NCBI GenBank assembly: GCA_030430515.1
Contig: JAUIKX010000064.1
Location: 1-13,574, forward strand
Length of the DNA stretch: 13,574 bases
DNA from: Gammaproteobacteria bacterium
Lineage (GTDB): Bacteria; Pseudomonadota; Gammaproteobacteria; Pseudomonadales; Azotimanducaceae
Direction: 5' to 3'
Part shown: in pieces, positions 1 to 7,805 of the stretch
How positions within the stretch are numbered: position 1 is the stretch's first letter
Layout: the number at the start of each line of letters is the position of its first letter
Made by a program: the position numbers and the translations under genes
Notes under the pieces: model-generated
Told to the model about the DNA's origin: nothing
Database searches by the model: none
The model's input: only the letters and a program-made list of their open reading frames with translations

Positions 1-1
1 C

Positions 2-163
2 ATGTTCGGCGCGCAGATGCAGAACCCCGAGCAGGGTCTGGAGCAGATGCGCGCGCTCGGTGTCGACCGGATCATGGTGCCCGCATTCGCATTTGCCGGT
101 CCAGGTGGACTGGACCGAATGAGTGCGTTTGCGGAGCGGCTTATTCCGCTCGCTCGGGGTTGA
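2..163 (+). CDS. Luciferase-like (LLM class) flavin oxidoreductase, C-terminal fragment
   Basis: This is the last 53 codons of a gene that begins before the window; frame 2 is open from the first base to TGA at 161-163. The readable end (LGVDRIMVPAFAFAGPGG, then a helix ending AERLIPLARG) resembles the C-terminal barrel strand and helix of bacterial luciferase-like monooxygenases, often annotated as F420- or FMN-dependent LLM oxidoreductases. The cofactor and substrate cannot be judged from this piece. Its last 23 bp overlap the 3' end of the convergent serine hydrolase gene, so there is no room for an intergenic terminator. The family call rests on a short tail and is moderate; that this is coding is supported by the clean stop and protein-like composition. 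Confidence 0.6.
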   Translation: MFGAQMQNPEQGLEQMRALGVDRIMVPAFAFAGPGGLDRMSAFAERLIPLARG

Positions 164-1523
164 CCTCGTAGCTGTCGGTCAGGGCCTGGTAGGTCAGCTG
201 TTTGAACTCAGCCCTCAGCTGCGTCAGGTGCGGCAGGCTCTGCACCATGAACACGCCGATGAGTTGTTCCTGTGGGTCAACCCAGAAGCCGGTACCGGCT
301 GCGCCACCCCAGCTGTATTCGCCCGCTGAGCTGATTTCGCCCTTGTCGCCCGGGTTCAGTACCACCTGAAATCCCAGACCGAAACCCACGCCGCTTCGTC
401 CCAGCCCCATGGCCAGTTCGCCAAGGTGATTGATGGTCATGAACCGAACGGTTTTCGGTGAGAGCAGGCGCACGCCGTCCAGGGTGCCACCATTGAGCAG
501 CATCTGCGCAAAGCGAAGGTAGTCGCGAGCCGTACCGATCATGCCGATGCCGCCACTTTCGAGGGGGGAGCCATCGATGTAGCCGGAGCTGAGACTTGCG
601 TCGGCCACAACCAGGCCCGGGCCGGTGGGCTTTTCGCCGAAACCTTTCGGGCTCACGCCTTCCGGGGCGTACATCTGGGCGAATCTCGGCAGGTCTTCGG
701 GCGGTACCTGAAAGCCGGCATCTTCCATGCCCAGCGGCGCAAACAGGCGCTTTTCGAGAAATTCACCGAAGCGCATGCCGCTCAGCACCTCAATGAGCCG
801 CCCCTGCACCGCAACCGCAACGCTGTAGTGCCACTTACTGCCCGGTTCGTACTGCAGCGGAATCTGGCCGAGACGCGTGACGAACTCAGCAAGGTTGCCG
901 TCGAACAGGGGATATCCTGCTTCCCGGTACAGCGCGTCGACTTCTGTGTTGCCGAAGGAGCCATAGGTGAAGCCGGCGGTATGGCGAAGCAGGTCATGGA
1001 TGGTGGGTTGTCTGGCGGGCTTTCGGGTCTTCCCGGCGAGAGCATCGTCGCCGCTGCCCACACCACGGCTGATGGTGCCATCGGACACGACGCCCGTGGC
1101 ACTGTCAGCTGTGGAAAGCGCCACTTCGAGGTCGGCGAGTTCCGGGATGTACTTGGCGACCGGATCGGTGAGCGCGAAGCGACCCTCCTCGTAGAGCATC
1201 ATCAACGCGGTGGAGGTGATGGGCTTGCTCATGGAGTACCAGCGGAAGATCGTGTCCTCGGTGATGGGCCGCTGGGCTTCACGGTCGGCCATGCCCCAGG
1301 TTTCGTTGAAGACGACCTTGCCGTTGCGGGCGATGATGCCGCTGCCGCCGACCATCTCGCCACGATCTACTGCCTGCTGCATGTGGGTGGAGAGGCGTTG
1401 CAGCCGCTCGCTCGAGAAACCTTCCCGTTCGGGGCGGGTTTCTTTGATTTCTGCGGTCTGGGCGCTGAGCGCGATGAGCAGGAAGACGCTTAAGAGGCCG
1501 GATGTTCGCATGATCGACCGCAT
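141..1523 (-). CDS. Secreted serine hydrolase, class C beta-lactamase / family VIII esterase type
   Basis: A 460-residue member of the beta-lactamase (PF00144) fold, probably an esterase or peptidase rather than a resistance enzyme. Residues 1-24 look like a signal peptide with a hydrophobic core (LLSVFLLIALS) and likely cleavage after AQTA. The catalytic SxxK is S97-M-S-K100, the Tyr motif is Y233-S-V (YxN in true AmpC), and the third motif is W405-G-G near the C-terminus in place of KTG; this combination is usual in family VIII esterases. HTAGF at 181-185 is another family hallmark. The chosen ATG lies 1 bp after the stop of the upstream PepSY gene, implying coupling; an alternative ATG four codons later (position 1511) would leave a shorter but still valid signal peptide. 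The natural substrate is unknown. Confidence 0.85.
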   Translation of the reverse strand: MRSIMRTSGLLSVFLLIALSAQTAEIKETRPEREGFSSERLQRLSTHMQQAVDRGEMVGGSGIIARNGKVVFNETWGMADREAQRPITEDTIFRWYSMSKPITSTALMMLYEEGRFALTDPVAKYIPELADLEVALSTADSATGVVSDGTISRGVGSGDDALAGKTRKPARQPTIHDLLRHTAGFTYGSFGNTEVDALYREAGYPLFDGNLAEFVTRLGQIPLQYEPGSKWHYSVAVAVQGRLIEVLSGMRFGEFLEKRLFAPLGMEDAGFQVPPEDLPRFAQMYAPEGVSPKGFGEKPTGPGLVVADASLSSGYIDGSPLESGGIGMIGTARDYLRFAQMLLNGGTLDGVRLLSPKTVRFMTINHLGELAMGLGRSGVGFGLGFQVVLNPGDKGEISSAGEYSWGGAAGTGFWVDPQEQLIGVFMVQSLPHLTQLRAEFKQLTYQALTDSYEVNPERAE

Positions 1524-1524
1524 G

Positions 1525-2058
1525 TCAGATCAGCACCGTGATCAGGATGGCGCCCACCAGCGTAGCGATCGCGGTGGGTGTTCTCAGGCCTTTGGAGGAA
1601 ATGCCCAACCAGAACCCTGACAGAACCACGAATAGCAGGCCGGCGGCGGTCAACTTCTGAAACGTTTTGAACGCACCGGGTCCGTGGCCCTTGTGGAGTT
1701 CGATCAGCCGCTTCTGAAGGCTGGGTTCGTTGTAGCTTGCGCTGACTCCGCCTTTACCCAGCGAAAACTGGTAGTGCGGCTCCGAGGTGGGGCGCGTAAA
1801 CAGGTTTGAGCCGGCTACTTTGACGTACTCGAATTCGAAGTCGATGCCGGCCGCTTTAAGAGCCGATGACAGGTCCGCCTTCAATGTCGGAGATTTCGGG
1901 TCAAGCCGCAAGGACGGGTCGATGTCTATCGGCGTCTGTGCGACGTCACCTTTGTATCCCAGGAGGTACAAGCCGCCGGATACGGCGACCAGCAAAAATA
2001 CCGGTGCCAGTACGGCGGCTGTGTACAGGTGCATTTTGATCCACAAGCTGCGTGACAT
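1525..2058 (-). CDS. PepSY-type small membrane protein
   Basis: A 177-residue inner-membrane protein. Residues about 11-34 form one membrane segment, a periplasmic domain of about 100 residues follows, and residues about 134-153 and 159-177 form two more membrane segments. The N-terminus (WIKMHLYTAAVLAPVFLLVA), the SGGLYLLG turn and the later ELHKGHGPG stretch resemble PepSY-associated TM proteins, where a His-containing helix precedes a membrane segment. Members of that group are linked to periplasmic peptidase inhibition or to iron/heme redox processes, but no specific role can be read here. The gene ends 1 bp before the serine hydrolase start, so the two are probably co-translated; a periplasmic partnership with that secreted enzyme is inference. 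GGAAAAG lies 9 nt before the ATG. Confidence 0.7.
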   Translation of the reverse strand: MSRSLWIKMHLYTAAVLAPVFLLVAVSGGLYLLGYKGDVAQTPIDIDPSLRLDPKSPTLKADLSSALKAAGIDFEFEYVKVAGSNLFTRPTSEPHYQFSLGKGGVSASYNEPSLQKRLIELHKGHGPGAFKTFQKLTAAGLLFVVLSGFWLGISSKGLRTPTAIATLVGAILITVLI

Positions 2059-2134
2059 GCTGATTCGCTTTTCCAGTTGGGCGGTGTGTATTCTGCAATC
2101 AGAGGGGCATGGATACCACCAGGCATAGCGGTAG

Positions 2135-3775
2135 TCAGTCGGTGACCTCGAGTTTCCAGCGGTGGGTGCCGATTGTGTGGCCGGATCGCTCGAAACGCAG
2201 AACGAGTTCGTAGTCTCCCGGCTGCAGATCTTTCAGGCCGACAATGCGTTGTTTGGATTTGAATGTACCCGCGCGCCGCTTCTCGGAGTGCACCAATTGG
2301 TGCATGACCCGCCGACCATTCTGGTACACATCTGCAATCTCGTCGATTTGCACGGTGCCGCTGATGCCGCTGAGCGCAAAGGCGCCGTTGTACCCCGCGT
2401 TTCGCGAAAAACGACCCGTTCCCTGTCTTTCGTGGGTGGCGACTTTGACAGCGCGAACCCTGCCGCCGGGTACGGCGCGAGGGGCTTGCCGCTCTAACGT
2501 CTGGTTTGACTGGATGGGCTCTGACTGCACCGTTGGCTTCAGGAGATCCGCCGGTTCGTGCCCGGGGTTGATGGCGACGGGTTGGCTCGGCGGAGTCGTC
2601 ACCGGGTTGCCCTGCGTCTGGCGCTCTGGAGTGGTGCTGCCGTGTTCGACGATCGGTCCGCTGCCGCCGCCGAACGGTGAGACGACCTGTCCGGCCGGAG
2701 CCTGTTGCACGGAGCTGATGGTTGGACGTTGCTGTGCCTGGTCATTTTCAATGTTGTCGCTGCCTGAACCCAGAAACGCGTATGCGCCGGCGACCACCAG
2801 CAGCGCCGCGGCGACGCCAAGACCAATCTGCGTTTGGGTGGCATTCAGGTCGGGGAGTTGCAGGGTTCGCTTACCGCCCTCAGCGGTTTTGTTGCCGGCG
2901 CTTTCGGCGGCCTCGGGATCCGGCAGGATCATGGTATTGCGCCGTCGGGTGGGACTGGCTGCCGGTATGCAGCGCCGCAGCGCGTCGTCGAATTCTGCGG
3001 CGGTCTGGAAACGTTCGGTGGCGTCTTTGTTGAGCGCCCGGCGTACCGTTAGCTGTAGCGCCTGGGGGATTTTGCCGTTGGTGAGCTCATCCAGCGATCG
3101 CGGCACGTCTTCCACATGTGAGCGCATCAATTCGAAGTCGCTATTGCCCTCGTACGGCAGGTTGCCGCTCAGCAGTTCAAACAGCACGATGCCGAGAGAG
3201 TAGAGGTCGGTGCGCGGGTCCACGGGCTTTCCCAGGATCTGCTCGGGCGCCATGTATGCGGGTGTGCCCACCACGCTCCCCGCGCGGGTCAGCCGCGTGC
3301 CTTCAACCAGGTGCGCAATGCCGAAGTCCAGCACCTTTACCACCTGATTCGTATCGATCATGATGTTGCCGGGCTTGATGTCTCTGTGCACCACTTTATT
3401 TTCGTGCGCATAGCCCAATCCATGCAGCGCCTCCCGGGTCATCCACACGGCTTCCTCGGGGTCGAGGGCGCCGGTCTTGCGTAGTCGGGTGCCGAAAGGC
3501 TCGCCGTCGATGTACTCCATGACCAGGAACAGTCGGTCGTCTTCGCGGAAGAATCGGTAGACGGTTGCGATGTTGGTGTGAGCGAGCTTTGCCAGGGTGC
3601 GCGCCTCGTTGCGGAAGCGAACGGCCACCTCTTCGAGATCTGACAGTTCGGGGCGGACGCACTTAATGGCGACGTCGCGCTCGAGTTCGAGATCAACGGC
3701 CCGGAATACCTCTCCCATGCCGCCACCGCCGATGCGCTCGGTGATCTCATACTGGTCGATCACGGTGCCTATCAT
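2135..3775 (-). CDS. Transmembrane serine/threonine protein kinase (PknB/Hanks type)
   Basis: A 546-residue kinase from the chosen ATG. Hanks motifs are complete: Gly loop GGGGMGEV near 16-23, ATP lysine in VAIK (K38), HRDIKPGN with catalytic D132, DFG at 150-152, and APE at 176-178 after an activation loop containing GSVVGTPAYM. A juxtamembrane stretch with two T-x-x-L-P-D motifs follows, then one membrane span (about 317-336), a Pro/Gln/Thr-rich linker, and a C-terminal extracytoplasmic domain of about 90 residues rich in alternating hydrophobics that looks like a beta-sandwich and that I cannot assign; no PASTA repeats are present. A longer start at 3826 adds 17 poorly conserved residues, but that ATG lies inside a hairpin; the start at 3775 places the kinase core at the usual distance. 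The target is unknown. The gene follows marR by 68 bp. Confidence 0.92.
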   Translation of the reverse strand: MIGTVIDQYEITERIGGGGMGEVFRAVDLELERDVAIKCVRPELSDLEEVAVRFRNEARTLAKLAHTNIATVYRFFREDDRLFLVMEYIDGEPFGTRLRKTGALDPEEAVWMTREALHGLGYAHENKVVHRDIKPGNIMIDTNQVVKVLDFGIAHLVEGTRLTRAGSVVGTPAYMAPEQILGKPVDPRTDLYSLGIVLFELLSGNLPYEGNSDFELMRSHVEDVPRSLDELTNGKIPQALQLTVRRALNKDATERFQTAAEFDDALRRCIPAASPTRRRNTMILPDPEAAESAGNKTAEGGKRTLQLPDLNATQTQIGLGVAAALLVVAGAYAFLGSGSDNIENDQAQQRPTISSVQQAPAGQVVSPFGGGSGPIVEHGSTTPERQTQGNPVTTPPSQPVAINPGHEPADLLKPTVQSEPIQSNQTLERQAPRAVPGGRVRAVKVATHERQGTGRFSRNAGYNGAFALSGISGTVQIDEIADVYQNGRRVMHQLVHSEKRRAGTFKSKQRIVGLKDLQPGDYELVLRFERSGHTIGTHRWKLEVTD

Positions 3776-3818
3776 TGTCGATCTGTCCGTCCTTGAGAGT
3801 CCAAGCCTACCGGACATT

Positions 3819-3834
3819 AGGCGCATTTGCGCCT
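3819..3834. repeat. Inverted repeat (7-bp arms) between marR and kinase genes
   Basis: AGGCGCA and TGCGCCT form matching arms around a TT centre, with a further CCGG/CCGG pair outside. It lies between the marR stop and the kinase ATG. No T-run follows on the minus strand, so a rho-independent terminator is not well supported. The alternative kinase ATG at 3826 falls within the hairpin, which is one reason to prefer the start at 3775. A role as a weak attenuator or RNA-processing hairpin is possible. Confidence 0.4.
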
Positions 3835-3843
3835 GCCGGCGGG

Positions 3844-4323
3844 TCAGGGGGCGCGCAGGGCGTCCGTCAGCCGTTTCAGAAGCGCGTTCAATTGCCCGAT
3901 TTCGCGGTCGGAAAAGGTCTCTGTGGCACGGCGATAGATCTGGCTGGCCGCGGAGCGAATGGTTTGCACGGCCTGAGCGCCTTCATCCGTCAGGTGTACG
4001 TCGGTGCGCCGGGCGTCTTCAGAGTTGACGCTCAATCGAACCAAGCGCTCCCGTTCGAGCCGTTGCGCAACCCGGGTCATTGTCGAGAGTTTCATGACCG
4101 CCCGGTCGGCAATCTCCGAAATTGTGCTGGGACTCTTCTCATGCAGAATCATCAGTACGCGCCATCGGGGCAGATCCATACCCACGGCTTTCAGCGACTG
4201 CTGCATGCGCTGCTGGTAGATGCCTTCCACCTGCGCGAGTCGGTAGAACGGTGAATGCTCCAGAAGAAAATCACTGGAGGCAGGGTCGGCACGTTTCCTG
4301 GACTGCGCGTCTGTCTGGCTCAT
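3844..4323 (-). CDS. MarR-family transcriptional regulator
   Basis: A 159-residue dimeric winged-helix regulator. After a disordered N-terminus, residues 24-50 form the dimerisation helix, residues 51-98 the helix-turn-helix (PRWRVLMIL, then STISEIADRAVMKLSTMTRV as helix and recognition helix), residues 103-112 the wing with the family signature DARRTDVHLT, and the C-terminal helices close the dimer interface. The ATG at 4323 is preferred; the frame stays open further upstream to 4539 but would run antisense through the catabolic gene. The gene diverges from the iorA-like operon across a 63-bp gap holding a 20-bp palindrome. MarR proteins beside aromatic or acyl-CoA pathways usually repress and are released by the substrate or its CoA thioester (as for CouR, HcaR); that role here is inferred from position. 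Confidence 0.9.
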   Translation of the reverse strand: MSQTDAQSRKRADPASSDFLLEHSPFYRLAQVEGIYQQRMQQSLKAVGMDLPRWRVLMILHEKSPSTISEIADRAVMKLSTMTRVAQRLERERLVRLSVNSEDARRTDVHLTDEGAQAVQTIRSAASQIYRRATETFSDREIGQLNALLKRLTDALRAP

Positions 4324-4326
4324 TAG

Positions 4327-4355
4327 TTGATATTTCACGTGATTTATCTTTGAAT
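4327..4355 (+). promoter_or_regulatory. Predicted sigma70-type promoter of the iorA-led operon
   Basis: TTGATA at 4327-4332 matches the -35 consensus in five of six positions, and TTGAAT at 4350-4355 matches the -10 consensus in four of six; the spacer is exactly 17 bp. Transcription would start near 4362, about 25 bases before the TTG start codon. The spacer is almost filled by the 20-bp palindrome, so a bound repressor would block polymerase. This is a visual consensus match only. Confidence 0.5.
4329..4348. promoter_or_regulatory. Candidate MarR operator, 20-bp palindrome
   Basis: The site reads GATA-TT-TCACGTGA-TT-TATC. Its core TCACGTGA (4335-4342) is a perfect 8-bp palindrome and the GATA/TATC arms share the same centre (4338.5), giving 16 of 20 symmetric positions. 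Length and symmetry suit a MarR dimer. It begins 5 bp upstream of the marR start codon and overlaps the predicted -35 and spacer of the opposite promoter, so one site could control both directions. Confidence 0.6.
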
Positions 4356-4375
4356 TGGAAGCCTGAATTTCGGGT

Positions 4376-4380
4376 GGGGG
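4376..4380 (+). promoter_or_regulatory. Ribosome binding site deciding the TTG start of the iorA-like gene
   Basis: A G-rich tract (GGGTGGGGG at 4372-4380) ends 6 nt before TTG at 4387. No in-frame ATG or GTG lies upstream, and the next candidate, GTG at 4414, lacks a better site. Confidence 0.45.
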
Positions 4381-4386
4381 TGCCTT

Positions 4387-6480
4387 TTGGCAGAGCGTTC
4401 TTTCGTCAGTGAGGTGGCGCAGCTTCGTCTCGGCGAGGGTGACACGTTTCGCGGTGAGAACATTCTTGCGGTGACCAAGGCGCTGCTCGAGTGTGGCGTG
4501 GCCTACATCGGCGGCTATCAAGGGGCGCCGGTTTCTCACCTGATGGACGTGTTCGCCGACGCGCAGCCGTTGCTCGATGAGCTGGGGGTGCGCTTCGAGT
4601 CGAGCGCCAGCGAAGCGACGGCTGCCGCCATGCTCTCAGCCTCCATCAATTACCCGCTGCGTGGCGCGGTAACGTGGAAGTCCACAGTAGGCACCAACGT
4701 CGCATCCGATGCGCTTTCCAACCTTGCTTCCGCAGGGGTCCGGGGCGGCGCGCTGATCATCCTCGGCGAGGACTACGGCGAAGGCGCCAGCATCATGCAG
4801 GAGCGTACGCACGCGTTTGCCATGAAATCGCAGATGTGGCTTCTGGACCCGCGGCCGGATCAGGCACAGCTGGTGGACAGCGTGCGTCTTGGCTTTGAGC
4901 TGTCGGAGGCCAGCAACACGCCGGTGATGCTGATGATGCGTATTCGCGCCTGCCACATGCATGGCTCTTATCCGGCGCAAGACAACGTCGCGCCAGCCTT
5001 CACGACGCTGGATGCGCTCGACCACCCGGAGCGCGATGTCGAGCGCATCATTCTGCCGCCTTCCACCTACGCTCAGGAACAGCAGAAGATCAACGAGCGC
5101 TGGCCGAACGCGGTGTCGTTCATTTGTGAGCATCAGATGAATGAGTTGCGGCTGGGTGCACGCAGCGATGTGGGCATCATTGTTCAGGGCGGCCTGTTCA
5201 ATGCCTTGAGCCGGGCTCTGGCGGTGCTCGGCGAAGGCGACTACTTCGGCAACAGCGATGTGCCGGTTTATGTGCTCAACGTGACATACCCTCTGGTGCC
5301 GGATGAAATCGAGGATTTTGCGCGGGGTAAACACAGCATACTCATCGTTGAAGAAGGTCAGCCAGAGTTCATCGAGCAGGCGGTCAATCAGATCCTGCGC
5401 CAGGCGGACATCGGTACAAAAGTATGCGGTAAAGACGTGTTGCCCATGGCAGGCGAGTACACCACGGGTGTGATTCAGAACGGACTTGAGCGGTATCTGG
5501 GAAAAGGCGGAGTGAGCCAGTTCGTGCCATTGAAGGAGCTGCCGCTCAGCGAGCCGCTGCCGGTACGGCCATCGGGATTGTGCACCGGCTGCCCGGAACG
5601 CCCGCTCTTCGCATCAATGAAACTCATCGAACGGGAGCTGGGCCCACGGCATGTCAGCGCGGACATTGGCTGCAACTCGTTTGCCACGCTGCCGCCGTTC
5701 GACATGGGTGCCAGCATCATGGGTTATGGCCTGGGCGGGGCGTCCAGTGCAGCGCTTGCCGGTGATGGCCAGCGTCGGGCGATTTCCCTCATGGGTGACG
5801 GTGGTTTCTGGCACAACGGCCTGACTTCCAGCATTTCCAATGCGGCGTTCAACCAGGCAGACGGCGTTACGGTGATCGTCGATAACGGCTATGCCGCGGC
5901 GACCGGCGGCCAGGACATACCGTCGTCGCGGGGTGAAGCAGCCGCTCGCGGTATCCGGCAGTCTATCGAGAAGGCCGTGCGTGGCGTGGGCATCCGCTGG
6001 GTGCGCAGGGTGCACACCTACGATATGCAGCAGACCATGCGCACGCTGCGTGATGCGCTTACGACCAACCAACCCGGCCCCAAAGTGATCGTTGCCGAAG
6101 GCGAGTGTCAGCTAAACCGACAGCGTCGTGTTCGACCGCTGCAGGCCGCCGACCGGGCTGCCGGTCGACGTGTGCTCACAGAGCGCTTCGGGGTGGATGA
6201 GTCCACTTGTACGGGCGACCACTCGTGCATCCGTCTGTCGGGATGTCCTTCTCTGACCATCCGTGACTCCAGCGATCCGCTGCGCCGTAAGCCGGTGGCG
6301 CATGTGGACGAATCCTGTGTGGGTTGTGGTGTTTGCGGCACTGTTGCCCATGCGGCGGTGCTGTGTCCGTCTTTCTATCGAGTGACGACGATTGAGCACC
6401 CGCGCTGGTGGGAGCGTTTGTTGCAAAGGCTGAATCAGCAGGTGCTTGGCTGGCTTCTCGATCGCCGGGAGGCTGCCTGA
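4387..6480 (+). CDS. iorA: Indolepyruvate:ferredoxin oxidoreductase-like 2-oxoacid oxidoreductase, alpha subunit
   Basis: A 697-residue catalytic subunit of a TPP- and Fe-S-dependent 2-oxoacid:acceptor oxidoreductase, which converts a 2-oxoacid plus CoA to an acyl-CoA, CO2 and reduced acceptor. The N-terminal pyrimidine-binding domain carries GGYQGAPVSHLMD (42-54, the YPGTP-type motif). A central domain (about 245-370) follows. The TPP domain starts with CTGCPERPLF (C399, C402) and holds GDGGFW (470-475) and DNGYAAATGGQD (499-510). The C-terminus bears Fe-S motifs: C608, C614, C620-P and C644, C647, C650, C660-P. The first set has Asp611 where classic IorA has Cys. The preferred substrate is probably an aryl 2-oxoacid but is not readable; paralogues act on phenylpyruvate or phenylglyoxylate-like acids. 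It starts with TTG and is followed by the beta subunit with a 1-nt overlap. Confidence 0.9.
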   Translation: MAERSFVSEVAQLRLGEGDTFRGENILAVTKALLECGVAYIGGYQGAPVSHLMDVFADAQPLLDELGVRFESSASEATAAAMLSASINYPLRGAVTWKSTVGTNVASDALSNLASAGVRGGALIILGEDYGEGASIMQERTHAFAMKSQMWLLDPRPDQAQLVDSVRLGFELSEASNTPVMLMMRIRACHMHGSYPAQDNVAPAFTTLDALDHPERDVERIILPPSTYAQEQQKINERWPNAVSFICEHQMNELRLGARSDVGIIVQGGLFNALSRALAVLGEGDYFGNSDVPVYVLNVTYPLVPDEIEDFARGKHSILIVEEGQPEFIEQAVNQILRQADIGTKVCGKDVLPMAGEYTTGVIQNGLERYLGKGGVSQFVPLKELPLSEPLPVRPSGLCTGCPERPLFASMKLIERELGPRHVSADIGCNSFATLPPFDMGASIMGYGLGGASSAALAGDGQRRAISLMGDGGFWHNGLTSSISNAAFNQADGVTVIVDNGYAAATGGQDIPSSRGEAAARGIRQSIEKAVRGVGIRWVRRVHTYDMQQTMRTLRDALTTNQPGPKVIVAEGECQLNRQRRVRPLQAADRAAGRRVLTERFGVDESTCTGDHSCIRLSGCPSLTIRDSSDPLRRKPVAHVDESCVGCGVCGTVAHAAVLCPSFYRVTTIEHPRWWERLLQRLNQQVLGWLLDRREAA
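6467..6472 (+). promoter_or_regulatory. Ribosome binding site of the iorB-like gene
   Basis: GGGAGG lies 7 nt before ATG 6480, which overlaps the iorA stop as TGATG. This fixes the start inside a longer open frame that begins at 6408. Confidence 0.7.
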
Positions 6481-7805
6481 TGGATCGGCCGATTACTCTG
6501 ACGATTGCGGCACTGGGCGGGCAGGGCGGCGGCGTGGTGCAGGATTGGATGGTGCGGCTTGCGCAGAATGCCGGCTGCACCGTGCAGGCGACCTCTGTGC
6601 CCGGCGTTGCCCAGCGAACGGGCGCGACGATCTACTACCTCGAGTTCTGGCCGGCCGGCGATGGGCGGCAGCCGGTCATGGGCCTCATGCCGGCAGCGGG
6701 CGTGTGCGATCTTGTCATCGCTTCGGAGCTGGTGGAAGCCGTGCGCATGGTGCAGCGTGGTTTTGTGGGCGAGGAAACGACCCTGGTCACCTCAACCCAC
6801 CGCGCGTACACCATCGCCGAAAAATCCGATCCTGCTGACGGGCGCGCCGAAGAAGCCGAGCTTTGGCAGGTGCTGGAAGAGAAAGCCGGGCGCTTGCTGG
6901 CCTTCGACATGGATGCTGTTGCGAAAGAAGCCGGCAGCGTCATCAGTGCTGCAATGCTGGGTGGTATTGCTGCCGCTCAGGTGCTGCCCTTTGCGCTCGA
7001 ACATTTCGAGCAGGCCATCGAGCAGGGCGGCAAAGGCGTTGCTCCGAGCCTCGCCGCCTTTCGCGGTGCGCTGGCTGCGGCCGCAGCGCCCAGGGCTGTG
7101 CAGGTCGCCGAAGTGCCGGCGCCAGCGGCGGGCGACCCCAGACTGGCGGATCTGCCGGAAGCGGTCGCTGTTGTCGCAGGGCATGCGTTACCGCGTCTGG
7201 AGGACTATCAGGACAGCGCTTACGTCGATGAATACCTGTCTCTGCTCGAACCGTTTCTGGCCTGCGATGCAGACGACTATGCATTGCCTCGCGAGGTGGC
7301 TCGGGGGCTTGCGCTGTGGATGACATTCGAAGACACCATCCGCGTTGCTGACCTGAAAACCCGACCGGAGCGGCTGAGGCCCTACCTCGAAGAGCAGCAG
7401 AACGTGGTGCGGGTGACCGAGTTCATGAAACCGAGAATGGAAGAGATCTCCGGCACGCTGCCGAGGGCACTGGGTGCCTGGCTGATGCGGTCGCCAATCG
7501 CTCGAACGCTCCTGACGCCGCTCACCAGCGGCCTGAAGATCCGCTCCACGAGCCTCTGGGGTTACGGGCTTCTCCGCGTGCTTGCCGGCATGAAACGGTG
7601 GCGGCGCGCGAGTCTGCGTTACAGTGAAGAGATGAAGGAGATCCGTAGCTGGCTGTCGTTGCTCGCGCGGCTGGCAGACAGCAATCCGACGCTGGCCCTG
7701 TCTGTCGCCGAGAGCCAGCAACTGGTCAGCGGTTACGGCGACACTCACGCGGAAGGTCTCGAAGCCTTCAGGAACATTACGGCTACAGCGGAGGCAAGCC
7801 TTTGA
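6480..7805 (+). CDS. iorB: Indolepyruvate oxidoreductase-like beta subunit with C-terminal extension
   Basis: A 441-residue partner of the preceding subunit. Residues 1 to about 190 form the gamma-type domain of 2-oxoacid oxidoreductases, with ALGGQGGGVVQDWM (11-24) and the SVPGVAQRTGATIYYLEF stretch (39-56) typical of IorB. Archaeal IorB is only about 200 residues; here a further 240 residues follow, joined by an Ala/Pro-rich linker, and resemble the extra domain (DUF6537 type) found in long proteobacterial enzymes. Alpha plus beta total 1138 residues, close to the single-chain IOR of about 1150 residues, so this is probably the split form of that enzyme. The ATG is coupled to the iorA stop, implying equal synthesis. 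No ferredoxin gene is visible nearby, so the electron acceptor is unknown. Confidence 0.87.
   Translation: MDRPITLTIAALGGQGGGVVQDWMVRLAQNAGCTVQATSVPGVAQRTGATIYYLEFWPAGDGRQPVMGLMPAAGVCDLVIASELVEAVRMVQRGFVGEETTLVTSTHRAYTIAEKSDPADGRAEEAELWQVLEEKAGRLLAFDMDAVAKEAGSVISAAMLGGIAAAQVLPFALEHFEQAIEQGGKGVAPSLAAFRGALAAAAAPRAVQVAEVPAPAAGDPRLADLPEAVAVVAGHALPRLEDYQDSAYVDEYLSLLEPFLACDADDYALPREVARGLALWMTFEDTIRVADLKTRPERLRPYLEEQQNVVRVTEFMKPRMEEISGTLPRALGAWLMRSPIARTLLTPLTSGLKIRSTSLWGYGLLRVLAGMKRWRRASLRYSEEMKEIRSWLSLLARLADSNPTLALSVAESQQLVSGYGDTHAEGLEAFRNITATAEASL
7790..7794 (+). promoter_or_regulatory. Ribosome binding site deciding a TTG start
   Basis: GGAGG lies 7 nt before TTG 7802, which overlaps the stop of the iorB-like gene as TTGA. 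The spacing supports this unusual start codon for the acyl-CoA ligase. Confidence 0.7.

Noticed and set aside
2244..3203. 319-codon open frame on the plus strand
   Set aside because: Antisense to the kinase gene, Ser/Cys/Pro/Arg-rich, with no domain visible.
3819..3834. Rho-independent terminator after marR
   Set aside because: The stem is good but is not followed by a T-run on either strand, so it is listed only as an inverted repeat.
4324..4539. 72-residue N-terminal extension of the MarR protein
   Set aside because: It would be coded antisense through the start of the iorA-like gene and across the operator. The normal family length is reached from ATG 4323.
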